A DNA stretch of 64,000 nucleotides from Paenibacillus hunanensis (GCF_014645615.1 NZ_BMMB01000001.1:372001-436000), one strand, 5' to 3'; positions 7,796 through 15,953 are shown, counted from the stretch's first letter. Notes: generated from the sequence alone by a model not told the origin. Numbers and translations: made by a program.

Positions 7796-10035
7796 TGGAT
7801 ACTACAACGCTTACTGGGCACATTGATTATTTTATTCATCCTCAAAATGGACGATTGAGCGAGGAAAACCATTTTGGAATAGCTCATTTTCAACTGGATA
7901 ATTTATCAAAAGAACCTGTTGTCGTCAAAGGTTCGCTATTTGGCATGGGCAAAAACGAGAGAATTACCGTAAATGGAGCGTGGGAAACTCATCCTAAATA
8001 TGGGCAACAGTTTGCTGTTACACATTGGGAACGTCCATTACCAATCTCTACGGAGCAGGTGGTTGCTTTTCTAAGCTCCAAGTTTGTAAAGGGCTGTGGG
8101 AAGAAGCGAGCTGAATTGATTGCGAAACATTTAGGGGATAAGGCGATTGATCGAATTATGCAAGAGGGAACCGGCTGTCTGCTGGACATTAGGGGAGTTG
8201 GGAGTAAAAATGCTGGAAAGATTGCCAATAGCATTCAGCAAAATTTTGAAATCCAACAAGTAATGGCAGCGCTGATGCCTTATGGTATAACAGCAGAATT
8301 GATTACGAAAGCTTATTCCGCTTGGGGTACAGAATGTGTTGACATGATCTGCCGTAATCCATATCGGCTTACAGAGCTGGGGTCGCTTGGTTTTGTAAAA
8401 GCGGATGAAGTGGCATCACAGATCGGTATTGATATGGACTCGCCATATCGCTTAAATGCTGCATTGCATCATACGCTAAATGAAATGTGTTATGGCAACG
8501 GACACTGTTACGTAATGGAGCAGGAGTTGATCGATCGCACGATGCAACTTTTACATGGGGTGGATGGACGTGAAATATGGACAGAGTTACAATTGATGGC
8601 AGCTCATGAGCAAGTCATTTGGGAAAGAGATCGCGTGTATCCTAAATCGCTGTATATCTACGAGAGTAAGCTGGCTTACAAAGTGAGTTGCATGGTACAG
8701 CGTCCAGCGCAATCTGCACCAAATTTGGATCAGCTGATCCGTGAATATCAGTTGCAGAAAAAGATCGTACTGGCAGAGAAGCAACGCGAAGCGATTCGAA
8801 TGTTATTTATGCAGCAACTTTTAATTGTCACTGGTAACCCCGGCACAGGTAAAACAACTACAGTGCAAGCGATGCTGGAATTGTACCAGCAGAAGCATAC
8901 AGACGCAAAGATAGGCTTGTGTGCGCCGGCAGCTCGTGCAGCACGCCGATTAGGTGAAATCACTCATCGTTATTCTGAGACACTACATCTGTTGCTTGGG
9001 TTTCGTCCAGGAGAAGAGCCGGAGTACGGGGAATCTTTACCTTTGCCCTATGATCTTGTATGTATAGATGAATGGTCAATGGCTGACCTTCAAATGGCAT
9101 ATTATTTATTTGAGGCTATCGGCTCAAGAACAAAAGTGATTCTGGTTGGTGACAGTGATCAATTGGCATCAGTTGGCCCTGGTAACGTTTTACGCGATCT
9201 CATCGCAGCGGGAGTTCCACATATCCGCTTGGATGAGATTTTTCGTCGTGCCAAAGAGAGCCAGATCACTATGAATGCTCACCGGATCAATGGCGGTAAA
9301 GATATTCAAATTGATGATAGTAAAGATGACTTTTATTTTATTGAACAGTCTAGTCCAGAAGCAATTCAGCGGCTAATGATTCGAAGCGTACTACGATTTC
9401 TAGATATTGGGTACGCTTTGGATGAGATCTTTATCCTCAGCCCAATGAAGAAAGGTCTTATTGGAACGGAGGAACTGAATGTCGCTTTACAAGCTGCTAT
9501 TAATCCGCCAGCAGGGGACAAGGTGGAGTTGAAAGTACAGGGGATGGTTTATCGACAGGGCGACAAAATTCTGCGATTACGTCGGAATGATTACAGTAAA
9601 AAAGTATTGAATGGGGATATCGGCACAGTCAAAGGCACGAAGTCTTTATTAGACGAAGAAGGCAAAGAAACTGATGAGATAGGTTTACTTTGTGACTTTT
9701 ACGGTCACGAAGTGCTCTTATCTCAGCGTGAATTACGTGATTTTGGTTTGGGATACGCCGCCACGATCCACAAAACGATTGGATGTGAGGCTCCAATTGT
9801 GATCATGCCTGTATCGATAGAACATCGCAGTATGTTAATCCGAGAAAACGTCTATACCGGATTGACCAGAGCAAAACAGATTGCCGTTATGATCGGATCG
9901 CGCCAAGCTTTGCGCTATGCGATCCAAAACAAAAATAAATCCCCACGTAATACGGGGCTAAGGGAAAGGATTGGACAGCATTTAACTAATCGGTCTGCAT
10001 CTATAAATCACAGTGGAAAGGAGAGAATAAATTGA
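7795..10035 (+). CDS. RecD2-like DNA helicase
   Basis: 746 residues. The N-terminal OB/HhH region includes KGCGKKRAELIAKHLG and DIRGVGSKNAGKIA. A superfamily 1B helicase core follows: P-loop TGNPGTGKTTT (about residues 343-352), CIDEWSMAD (Walker B), VLVGDSDQLASVGPG, and near the end FGLGYAATIHKTIG and NVYTGLTRAK. The architecture matches RecD2/TraA-type 5'-3' helicases that work without RecBC. It is translationally coupled to the NusG paralogue. A role in replication or processing of transferred DNA is likely. Confidence 0.9.
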   Translation: MDTTTLTGHIDYFIHPQNGRLSEENHFGIAHFQLDNLSKEPVVVKGSLFGMGKNERITVNGAWETHPKYGQQFAVTHWERPLPISTEQVVAFLSSKFVKGCGKKRAELIAKHLGDKAIDRIMQEGTGCLLDIRGVGSKNAGKIANSIQQNFEIQQVMAALMPYGITAELITKAYSAWGTECVDMICRNPYRLTELGSLGFVKADEVASQIGIDMDSPYRLNAALHHTLNEMCYGNGHCYVMEQELIDRTMQLLHGVDGREIWTELQLMAAHEQVIWERDRVYPKSLYIYESKLAYKVSCMVQRPAQSAPNLDQLIREYQLQKKIVLAEKQREAIRMLFMQQLLIVTGNPGTGKTTTVQAMLELYQQKHTDAKIGLCAPAARAARRLGEITHRYSETLHLLLGFRPGEEPEYGESLPLPYDLVCIDEWSMADLQMAYYLFEAIGSRTKVILVGDSDQLASVGPGNVLRDLIAAGVPHIRLDEIFRRAKESQITMNAHRINGGKDIQIDDSKDDFYFIEQSSPEAIQRLMIRSVLRFLDIGYALDEIFILSPMKKGLIGTEELNVALQAAINPPAGDKVELKVQGMVYRQGDKILRLRRNDYSKKVLNGDIGTVKGTKSLLDEEGKETDEIGLLCDFYGHEVLLSQRELRDFGLGYAATIHKTIGCEAPIVIMPVSIEHRSMLIRENVYTGLTRAKQIAVMIGSRQALRYAIQNKNKSPRNTGLRERIGQHLTNRSASINHSGKERIN

Positions 10036-10226
10036 GACAGGAATATTATTTTCATGTATATGTATTGTGCTGTTTATTGGTGATTCTAATATGCTTCTTA
10101 ATTGTGATTGTCAATCAATGTAAATGGTCATATCCCCATATAGAGCAACCATATTTCGATAAGACGCGTCCCCTATTATCTCCTTTCTTTAATAATAGAA
10201 AGGATGATATAGATGAAAGAAATTAA
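10032..10226 (+). CDS. Small single-span membrane protein (64 aa)
   Basis: The TTG start overlaps the helicase stop, with GGAGAG upstream. One long hydrophobic segment near residues 10-30 (LCCLLVILICFLIVIV) is followed by a basic/polar tail. It overlaps the next small membrane gene. No family is recognised. Confidence 0.5.
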   Translation: MRQEYYFHVYVLCCLLVILICFLIVIVNQCKWSYPHIEQPYFDKTRPLLSPFFNNRKDDIDERN

Positions 10227-10392
10227 TTTTGAATTTATCATTGCAATAATAGGTATATTAATTATGTTTGGAATTACAATCCGTACGTTAACTAATGTAC
10301 TTATTGGAACTCTATTAATAATTGGAGTTTGTATGGCAGGCTGCATTCGTATGCTGTATCAATTAAGTGACGTGATCTTTCATATATTTTAG
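10213..10392 (+). CDS. Small membrane protein (59 aa), paralogue of 10497 gene
   Basis: ATG 10213 with AAAGGATG-type upstream pairing. It encodes two hydrophobic spans around IIAIIGILIMFGITI and LIIGVCMAGCIRML. The MAGCIR box is shared with VAGCLR in the next gene, suggesting tandem duplication. Function unknown. Confidence 0.5.
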   Translation: MKEINFEFIIAIIGILIMFGITIRTLTNVLIGTLLIIGVCMAGCIRMLYQLSDVIFHIF

Positions 10393-10496
10393 GAGAATCC
10401 TCAGAAACCGCTAAATAAAATTATGATCAATTTGGCATTCATACTTAGCTGCGTTTATGGAGTAATTAAATTGTTATTTTAGAGAGGTCGATATCT

Positions 10497-10694
10497 ATGA
10501 AAATGAGGAAAGTCTTAGATACATTTATGGCAATCATATTAATAGTTGGAGTGTTCGTGGCAGGTTGCTTGCGTTTCTTTCATTCCGAGGTTTGGCGTGT
10601 CCTATTTGCCCTACTTATAGGTAGTTTTATAGCGCTTGGTATGTATATGTATATCTTCTACCCATTCGTACTGTTCAATTGGCTCTTTAAATAG
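10497..10694 (+). CDS. Small membrane protein (65 aa)
   Basis: ATG 10497 lies 9 bases after AGAGAGG. Two hydrophobic spans (MAIILIVGVFVAGCLR and VLFALLIGSFIALGM) show it to be a paralogue of the 10213 product. It ends immediately before the degenerate terminal CRISPR repeat. Function unknown. Confidence 0.55.
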   Translation: MKMRKVLDTFMAIILIVGVFVAGCLRFFHSEVWRVLFALLIGSFIALGMYMYIFYPFVLFNWLFK

Positions 10695-11133
10695 TTTCAA
10701 ACTAAAGGTCGCTCTCACACGGAGAGCGACTCCGTAACAATTGCTGTTCCTTCTGAGGATGCAAGATTTCAATCCACGCTCTCGCACGGAGAGCGACAAC
10801 ATATTGAAGTGTAGCTAGATAAGCACCAGCTTATTTCAATCCACGCTCTCGCACGGAGAGCGACTTGTGCGGGATATCATCCAGCCGCAGATCTTCCTAT
10901 TTCAATCCACGCTCTCGCACGGAGAGCGACCAATACCAACTCGCCATTTGATTCAACAAATTTTCATATTTCAATCCACGCTCTCGCACGGAGAGCGACA
11001 CCTACTGGTACAAAGTGGGAGATGGACGAACCACTATTTCAATCCACGCTCTCGCACGGAGAGCGACAGCCTATCGCCAGCTTACCGCTTACGAATATTG
11101 GATTTCAATCCACGCTCTCGCACGGAGAGCGAC
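10693..11133 (-). CRISPR. Orphan type I-C-like CRISPR array (7 repeats, 6 spacers)
   Basis: Six identical 32-bp repeats lie at 10766-10797, 10833-10864, 10899-10930, 10968-10999, 11036-11067 and 11102-11133. On the minus strand each begins GTCGCTCTCCGTGCGAGAGC and ends GTGGATTGAAAT, the type I-C signature end, and contains a CGCTCTC/GAGAGCG hairpin. A degenerate repeat at about 10693-10730 marks the leader-distal end. Spacers are 34-37 nt (35, 35, 34, 37, 36, 34 from left to right) and all differ. No cas gene is visible anywhere in the window. Confidence 0.95.
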
Positions 11134-11310
11134 AGTAGGCACTTTCAGCCCTTACACAGCAAGGCATTTCAAGCCCAAAAGTGCGAACCTCTTTGTTAGA
11201 GTAACGGAAAAGGTGGGAAAATACAATAAAAATGCTGAAATCCCTTATGTAGCAAGGAGTGCGAACCTCCCAGGGATTTTATGTGAACTTGGGGTTCGCA
11301 CTTTTTTACT
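11134..11310 (-). promoter_or_regulatory. CRISPR leader with promoter
   Basis: The leader lies right of the array, since the array reads leftward and the degenerate repeat is at the left. On the minus strand a promoter TTGTAT (11226-11221), 17-bp spacer and TACTCT (11203-11198) fires toward the array. The motif GTGCGAACC occurs twice on the plus strand (near 11181 and 11261) and once inverted (GGTTCGCAC near 11293). These are conserved-looking leader dyads that may bind adaptation proteins or form a terminator. Confidence 0.6.
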
Positions 11311-11334
11311 GATTATAGGAGGTGAATACCAACA

Positions 11335-12006
11335 GTGTCAGATCAGCATCAACTCAGAAAAAGGCTCAGTCAAGCGGAACAGCAGGCAAAGCGTAGAGAA
11401 CAAGTGGATCTAAATCTAGTTAATCAAGAAGCTACTAAAGCCAATGAGCAAGGCTTTACGATCATTCGGCAAAAGCGAGTTAATCGTACTCCGTTTTCAC
11501 AGACTATTAATCCTAATATCCTTTATTTATGTCAGCAAGAGTATTTAAGTGCTGCTGAATTAGCCTTTATTTTTACACTCTCACCTTTACTCAAAATGGG
11601 AGTCAATGCTATTGTCGATCCGCAAACGGATCAATATTGCTCGGTGGTAGAATTGGCTTCACTTTTAAAACGAAGTCGACAGAAAACCAGTGAGATGATA
11701 TCTAATCTTATCAGAAAAGGCATTATGTATGAATTTGCAAATATTCACGAACTCAAAATTTACGGACGCCAAGTAACGAAGCGTCCGTTTTTTTTGTCGC
11801 CAGAAATTGTCTGTTGTGGAGATAAAAATAAGCTGGAGAGCGGAATCACACAGCTTATGATCCATCACGACATTTTAGAAAAGAAAGGTATTAAGCTGCC
11901 CATTAAGGCTATTGTGGAACCACATGCCACTTACGGAAAACTGGTTGCACGAAAGCAATTTTTAGAGTTCCAACAACAGTTGCGCAAAAAAATGGGAAAT
12001 AAATAG
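11335..12006 (+). CDS. RepL-like plasmid replication protein
   Basis: 223 residues from GTG 11335, with TAGGAGGTGA about nine bases upstream. A winged-helix middle (SVVELASLLKRSRQKTSEMISNLIRKGIM) is followed by RPFFLSPEIVCCGDKNKLES, which resembles the FLNPEIVYCGD-type segment of Firmicute RepL initiators. Two 20-bp palindromes lie just downstream and could be its origin or operator. An ICE carrying a Rep protein would be able to replicate after excision. It could instead be only a transcription regulator of the MarR type. Confidence 0.6.
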   Translation: MSDQHQLRKRLSQAEQQAKRREQVDLNLVNQEATKANEQGFTIIRQKRVNRTPFSQTINPNILYLCQQEYLSAAELAFIFTLSPLLKMGVNAIVDPQTDQYCSVVELASLLKRSRQKTSEMISNLIRKGIMYEFANIHELKIYGRQVTKRPFFLSPEIVCCGDKNKLESGITQLMIHHDILEKKGIKLPIKAIVEPHATYGKLVARKQFLEFQQQLRKKMGNK

Positions 12007-12026
12007 GCTATTTTTTTGTGTTGGAA

Positions 12027-12068
12027 GTGTCACCAAAACGGGACACATGTGTCACTAAAAGGTGACAC
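12027..12068. repeat. Two tandem 20-bp palindromes (iteron/operator pair)
   Basis: GTGTCACCAAAACGGGACAC at 12027-12046 and GTGTCACTAAAAGGTGACAC at 12049-12068. Their centres are 22 bp apart, two helical turns, so two dimers would bind the same face. They sit directly after the RepL-like gene and before the 12164 gene, as expected for an origin/iteron site or an autoregulatory operator. Confidence 0.7.
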
Positions 12069-12163
12069 CCAAAATTGGATAAAAACGCTGTTGTATCAAG
12101 GGTTTACGACATTTTTGTAATGGTCTTTCTTCTTACTCTATAAATATGCAGAGGAGATAAAGT

Positions 12164-12379
12164 ATGCAGCCATCTAAAAACATACGTGTTCTGTTTCATT
12201 TTGGTGAGGGAGACGAACATGAAGTAGACCTGCAATTAATATGGAAGTCAGATACTGGAACAGAAGCGTCAGCAAAGCCGCTATGCTCTCAGGAAGCATT
12301 AAATGCAGCAGTTGAACATTGGGTAGCTGAAAACGTAAGCTACACCTGGGAAGAAATCTTATCGGATGACGAAGCATAG
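12164..12379 (+). CDS. Hypothetical protein (71 aa)
   Basis: ATG 12164 after AGAGGAG. An acidic small protein (FHFGEGDEHEVDLQLIW, then YTWEEILSDDEA). A promoter-like TTTACG...TATAAA pair and the palindromes at 12027-12068 lie upstream, so it may be regulated by the RepL-like protein. No family is recognised. Confidence 0.5.
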   Translation: MQPSKNIRVLFHFGEGDEHEVDLQLIWKSDTGTEASAKPLCSQEALNAAVEHWVAENVSYTWEEILSDDEA

Positions 12380-12394
12380 AAAGGGGCAAAAAAC

Positions 12395-12643
12395 GTGAAA
12401 GAAGTGCAGGATATTCTCGATCATTACGCTGAAAAGCAGGAAGATACCATAAAAGCAAGCAGTTACTGGGTTTGGACTGTAGAAGCCGAGCAGCAATCTC
12501 GTGGACGGCGTAGAGCGGGTAAGCGTATCGATACAACCTGGCAGCCGTATGCACCGGTATGGATGGTTGAGCAACAGTTGATCGTAGATGAAGAGGTGTT
12601 TCCTTATCCTGAAGGACAAGCCGATTTAATGGAACTGATCTGA
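12395..12643 (+). CDS. Hypothetical protein (82 aa)
   Basis: GTG start at 12395 with AAAGGGG 10 bases upstream, 15 bp after the previous gene, so likely co-transcribed. Sequence features: an N-terminal helix (KEVQDILDHYAEKQ), a central basic stretch (RGRRRAGKRID) and a Trp-rich core. Function unknown. Confidence 0.5.
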   Translation: MKEVQDILDHYAEKQEDTIKASSYWVWTVEAEQQSRGRRRAGKRIDTTWQPYAPVWMVEQQLIVDEEVFPYPEGQADLMELI

Positions 12644-12694
12644 AATATTATCAAATAAAGAATACCTCAAGATATCTTGAAAGGAGCATAATTA

Positions 12695-12862
12695 ATGAAT
12701 ACAGTAATTAATGCATTACCGATTCTAATGATTATTTTTAATATATTATTCCTATTGTATGCATTAAACAAATTTTATGATTCTAGTTTTCATCGCAATA
12801 TAATCAAAATTGTGATTGGAGCAGCATTGATAATAGTAAACGTTGTAGTTTTATTCAAATGA
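12695..12862 (+). CDS. Small membrane protein (55 aa)
   Basis: ATG 12695 follows AAAGGAG by 8 bases. It encodes two hydrophobic spans (ALPILMIIFNILFLLYAL and IIKIVIGAALIIVNVVVL) separated by a short basic loop. Size and topology resemble other small membrane genes of this element, with no recognised family. Confidence 0.5.
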   Translation: MNTVINALPILMIIFNILFLLYALNKFYDSSFHRNIIKIVIGAALIIVNVVVLFK

Positions 12863-12901
12863 CTTTGTGAATAGACTATATACTATAAAGGAGAATGCAG
12901 A

Positions 12902-13384
12902 GTGAAGGCCATTACAATAAGGCAGCCGTGGGCGACATTGATTATGCTACGGGAAAAACATTTTGAAACGCGGAGCTGGAAAACAAATTATCGAGGTCCG
13001 ATTGCTATACATGCAGGCTTGGTGGTAGATTTTGACGCTTTAAATGAACCGCTTATTGCTATTGCCCTGAAGTCGCATGGTTATAAAACGATATCTGACC
13101 TACCAACAGGTGCTATAATCGGTAGAGCGATGATGACTAACTGTTTCAAATCTATAGACATGTGTGCAGATGGTTATCTGTTGGAGGGTGACCGCTATAT
13201 TGCTAGTCCAGAATCTTATTATGGGGACTTCACGGTTGGGCGATTTGCGTGGGAGTTGACGGAAGTTGAGCAATGGAACGAGTCTGTAGAGGCAAAGGGA
13301 AAACAGGGGTTATGGGAGTGGGATCATGAGCGTGTTGCTACTATAGATCAGGGGGCTGAGGGAAGGGATGGAACCAGGGCATAG
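12902..13384 (+). CDS. ASCH-domain protein
   Basis: 160 residues from GTG 12902 (AAGGAG 9 bases upstream). The N-terminus KAITIRQPWATLIM, followed by KHFETRSWKTNYRGPIAIHAG, is the typical ASCH domain of PUA-like RNA-binding proteins. The domain covers about residues 1-125 (GAIIGRAMM and GRFAWELTEV in order). ASCH proteins are common phage and ICE accessories, some with RNase or nucleobase-modifying links; the substrate here is unknown. Confidence 0.75.
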   Translation: MKAITIRQPWATLIMLREKHFETRSWKTNYRGPIAIHAGLVVDFDALNEPLIAIALKSHGYKTISDLPTGAIIGRAMMTNCFKSIDMCADGYLLEGDRYIASPESYYGDFTVGRFAWELTEVEQWNESVEAKGKQGLWEWDHERVATIDQGAEGRDGTRA

Positions 13385-13489
13385 CTGCACAGTCTGCTAG
13401 CATGGCAGGTGGATCGGCACAGCAGCTCCCTGCCCACGTGTCCTCAGCCCCATGTTTAAATGATATTAATCCAAAATCCTCACTGGATG

Positions 13490-13531
13490 CGAACAAAAGT
13501 TCTTGCCAACTCTTGATTTTGGTATTATAAT
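13490..13531 (+). promoter_or_regulatory. LexA (SOS)-box promoter, copy 1
   Basis: CGAACAAAAGTTCT at 13490-13503 fits the Bacillus LexA/DinR box (CGAACnnnnGTTCG/T). It overlaps the -35 TTGCCA (13503-13508), with a 17-bp spacer to a perfect TATAAT (13526-13531). A near-identical unit lies at 30930-30971. Repression by host LexA and induction on DNA damage are expected. Confidence 0.8.
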
Positions 13532-13617
13532 GGAGTTAGCCCAAAAAGCGTACATAACCAATTGGCCCATTCAGGGGCTTTTTTTATTGCCTAAATCTGA
13601 TAAATCAAATAAATAGT

Positions 13618-13660
13618 AAAGCTGATATTCGCTTAGTTTGATGCGACTATCGGCTTTTTT
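13618..13660 (+). terminator. Leader terminator before the 13713 gene
   Basis: AAAGCTGATA...CGC pairs with GCG...TATCGGCTTTTTT. It lies between the SOS promoter and the 13713 start. A weaker GGCCC/GGGGC hairpin with seven T lies at about 13563-13585. Together they would attenuate the SOS transcript. The rest of 13385-13489 shows nothing clear. Confidence 0.6.
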
Positions 13661-13712
13661 CAATTCAGCTTTTAGACTGATTAGGAATTAAACCAACAGT
13701 TGGAGGCGCATT

Positions 13713-14078
13713 ATGATTGATCCTAATCCGATCAAAGACACAAAAGAAAAAATAATAAATAATCGCAAAATTATAATATCAATAGATGATCGTCTTATGA
13801 TTATAGTAATGTTATGTCTGCTTCTGCTTATTTTTTTAAAAATTTGGTTTGTTCTATCATTACACATACCTATCCTCATTAATCCAACATTTCTTAGTGG
13901 ACTGAAATTTTTAAATGATCCATTACCATTTCATATTATCGTTTTAGGTTTGATCATTTTTAATTTAAAAACAAAAATAAGGTCTATAGACAAAAAATAC
14001 ACTTGGTTAATTTTAATATTGACATACTTACTTTCTTACGACTTTATGGTTGGTCTATTGTATTTAATGTTCTTATAA
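13713..14078 (+). CDS. Putative membrane protein (121 aa), SOS-associated
   Basis: ATG 13713 with TTGGAGG 8-13 bases upstream. After a polar 30-residue start it has three hydrophobic segments (LMIIVMLCLLLLIFLKIWFV; FHIIVLGLIIFNL; LILILTYLLSYDFMVG). It is strongly AT-rich compared with neighbours, suggesting separate acquisition. It is the first gene after the LexA-box promoter, so it may be induced by DNA damage. No family is recognised. Confidence 0.55.
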   Translation: MIDPNPIKDTKEKIINNRKIIISIDDRLMIIVMLCLLLLIFLKIWFVLSLHIPILINPTFLSGLKFLNDPLPFHIIVLGLIIFNLKTKIRSIDKKYTWLILILTYLLSYDFMVGLLYLMFL

Positions 14079-14095
14079 AATAGCGTTTCAAAATC

Positions 14096-14137
14096 AAGCC
14101 ACTATGTGCTCCTTTGCATGTAGTGGCTTTTTTCGTT
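14096..14137 (+). terminator. Intrinsic terminator
   Basis: AAGCCACTA pairs with TGTAGTGGCTT around a 14-nt loop, followed by a T run. It lies between the membrane gene and the SpoVS-like gene. Confidence 0.7.
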
Positions 14138-14188
14138 CTAAAGGATGTGGACTGTTAAAGTTCATAAAAAAAATAAGGAGGAGTCCAT

Positions 14189-14506
14189 ATGGCTATTGCA
14201 CGTACGGTCGTAGCTGCTACTGATATTAGTCAGGAAAAGATGGCAGTCTATAAAGTATCAAAAAATTCAAAATTAAGTAATCTTTCTGGCGCAATTGCTT
14301 CGGCAATTCAGTGTGGAAAAGTTGCTGAGATGCAAGCGATTGGCGCTGGAGCAATCAACCAGGCAATCAAAGCAGTTTCTGTTGCTCGTGGAATGACTGC
14401 ACCAAACGGTTATTATTTGGTAGTCGTACCGTCATTTTGTGATGTTGAGATCGGTGGAGAGACAAAGACCGGGATGAAGCTACTCGTACAGTCCGTACCC
14501 GTGTAA
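14189..14506 (+). CDS. SpoVS-family protein
   Basis: 105 residues, start after AAGGAGGAG. The body (KVSKNSKLSNLSGAIASAI, AEMQAIGAGAINQAIKAVS, VARGMTAPNG, GGETKTGMKLLVQ) matches SpoVS, an Alba-like small protein normally of about 86 residues with the box AEIQAIGAGALNQAVKA. The extra 18-20 residues are N-terminal. Bacillus SpoVS affects septation, spore coat assembly and development. An element-borne copy beside an HD-GYP gene points to manipulation of the host's developmental choice. The family call is confident; the role is inferred. Confidence 0.88.
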   Translation: MAIARTVVAATDISQEKMAVYKVSKNSKLSNLSGAIASAIQCGKVAEMQAIGAGAINQAIKAVSVARGMTAPNGYYLVVVPSFCDVEIGGETKTGMKLLVQSVPV

Positions 14507-14520
14507 AAGGGAGGATATCA

Positions 14521-15075
14521 ATGATCTTACAAAACGTTCTTGAAATGGTTGATCCGGTTCATTCTAATCGAGTTAGCTTATTGGCAGGGCAGTTCGCACG
14601 TCACCTTAATTTATCTTCTCATGAAGTCGAAGTGATTCAAGCAGCGGCGAAGTATCATGACATTGGTAAAATTTCTATACCTCTATCCATTTTACAGTCT
14701 GTAGAACCATTCACTGATATACAACGCAAGATCATGCAGCGACATGTACAGTATGGTTTGTCCATTTTATCTGTATACAACAGCGAAGAAATGGAAGTAG
14801 CCAAAACGATTATTGCAACCCATCATGAGCGCTGGGACGGAAAAGGTTACCCGAATGGATTGAGTGGTAACAATATTCCACTTGCAGGTCGGATCGTTGC
14901 CCTATGCGATGTGTTCGATGCGTTGTCTTCAGAGCGTCCGTATAAGCCAGCTTGGGCGTTGGGGCAGGTACTGGATTATATTCGTAGTGAACGGGGGAAG
15001 GCATTTGATCCAGAACTTACCGATAAGTTTCTGGAGCTGATCTGTGAAGGCGTATCGGAAGGTATCGCGTTATGA
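14521..15075 (+). CDS. HD-GYP domain phosphodiesterase-like protein
   Basis: 184 residues, a stand-alone HD-GYP domain: NRVSLLAGQFARHL, KYHDIGKISIP (the HD pair), RHVQYGLSIL, THHERWDGKGYPNGLSG (HHE and GYP) and LCDVFDALSSERPYKPAW. HD-GYP enzymes hydrolyse cyclic di-GMP. It has no receiver or membrane domain. It is 14 bp after the SpoVS-like gene and overlaps the next start by four bases, so the three are one operon. Lower c-di-GMP would favour motility over biofilm; whether this aids transfer is unknown. Confidence 0.88.
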   Translation: MILQNVLEMVDPVHSNRVSLLAGQFARHLNLSSHEVEVIQAAAKYHDIGKISIPLSILQSVEPFTDIQRKIMQRHVQYGLSILSVYNSEEMEVAKTIIATHHERWDGKGYPNGLSGNNIPLAGRIVALCDVFDALSSERPYKPAWALGQVLDYIRSERGKAFDPELTDKFLELICEGVSEGIAL

Positions 15076-15530
15076 ATGGTGCATCGCATTTGATCGGCGG
15101 CGTTACAGCTGCAATGCTATTAGGTATACACTCTCCAGCACAACTTGCGGTAGTCGCTGTTGCATCACTATTACCGGATATTGATCGCTCGAATAGTTTG
15201 TTAGGGCGATGGATTCCAGTGTTGCCTGCTGCTCTGGAGCAAGGTGTTGGGAAGCGTACGATAACGCATAGTCTACTCTTTGGAGTTGGTATCTGGCTAT
15301 TGCTGGGCTTGTTACATACAAGCTGGCAATGGTCTTTTTTGATTGGGTACGGATCGCATTTGGTACTGGACGTATTTACTGGACGCATCGCGTTGCTCTG
15401 GCCGCTTCCATACCGATTCGGTATCCCGTTATTTGGAATTCCACCAATATTTATCGAAAGTCTGAGCCTTGCGGGGTGGGGAGCTTGGATGGTGCTGGGC
15501 GGATACCATCATTTTCATATCATGCTGTAA
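15072..15530 (+). CDS. DUF457/YdjM-type membrane metal-dependent hydrolase
   Basis: 152 residues with the family pattern: GASHLIGGVTAAMLLG at the start, SLLPDIDRSNS, KRTITHSLLFG, YGSHLVLDVFTGRIALLWP. These His/Asp residues within membrane segments characterise the YdjM/LexA-regulated inner-membrane hydrolase family. It is coupled by ATGA overlap to the HD-GYP gene. The physiological substrate of the family is unclear. Confidence 0.8.
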   Translation: MNGASHLIGGVTAAMLLGIHSPAQLAVVAVASLLPDIDRSNSLLGRWIPVLPAALEQGVGKRTITHSLLFGVGIWLLLGLLHTSWQWSFLIGYGSHLVLDVFTGRIALLWPLPYRFGIPLFGIPPIFIESLSLAGWGAWMVLGGYHHFHIML

Positions 15531-15548
15531 AAAGAAAGGAAGAAAGCA

Positions 15549-15953
15549 ATGCAAATGATGTTTAAAGCTTGTTCGGTGTTGATTGTATTGTTAGCACTGT
15601 TAACGGTAGTTGAAGCGCCAGCTTTAGTTTATGCCGAAACGAAAGGGACTACTGGAACAAGTATTAAGGATAAGTTGACTAACACGACTAATGGATTAGA
15701 GAATCAAGTGGACAAGTCAACGAATAACTTTGTTGATAGTGCTCGCCATATTTTTATTTTTGGTGCTCTTGTGTTTGGGTTTTGGTTAGGTGCCTGCTTT
15801 TGGGGAGCTGGGTTCAGTCCAGATATATTAAGACAAACAAAAATTCAATCTCTTGCATTTATTGCTTGTATGGCAATGATTTTTTGGACTGAACCCATTC
15901 TCGGCTTTATCTTTGGCATCTTTGGTGTTGATATTGCCACCATCATGAGCTAG
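15549..15953 (+). CDS. Small exported membrane protein, T4SS pilin/TrbC-like candidate
   Basis: 134 residues with a signal peptide (cleavage near VYAET), a Thr/Lys-rich linker and two membrane spans (IFIFGALVFGFWLGACFWG and SLAFIACMAMIFWTEPILGFIFGI). Signal peptide plus two spans, placed directly before VirB3- and VirB4-like genes, is the usual place of a VirB2/TrbC-like component. Sequence identity to known pilins is not evident. Confidence 0.5.
   Translation: MQMMFKACSVLIVLLALLTVVEAPALVYAETKGTTGTSIKDKLTNTTNGLENQVDKSTNNFVDSARHIFIFGALVFGFWLGACFWGAGFSPDILRQTKIQSLAFIACMAMIFWTEPILGFIFGIFGVDIATIMS

Noticed and set aside
10867..11413. Two overlapping plus-strand ORFs across the CRISPR array (encoding repeated ALARRA / SRTESD strings)
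   Set aside because: The repetition is just translation of the CRISPR repeats; no start signal, and the array is read on the other strand.
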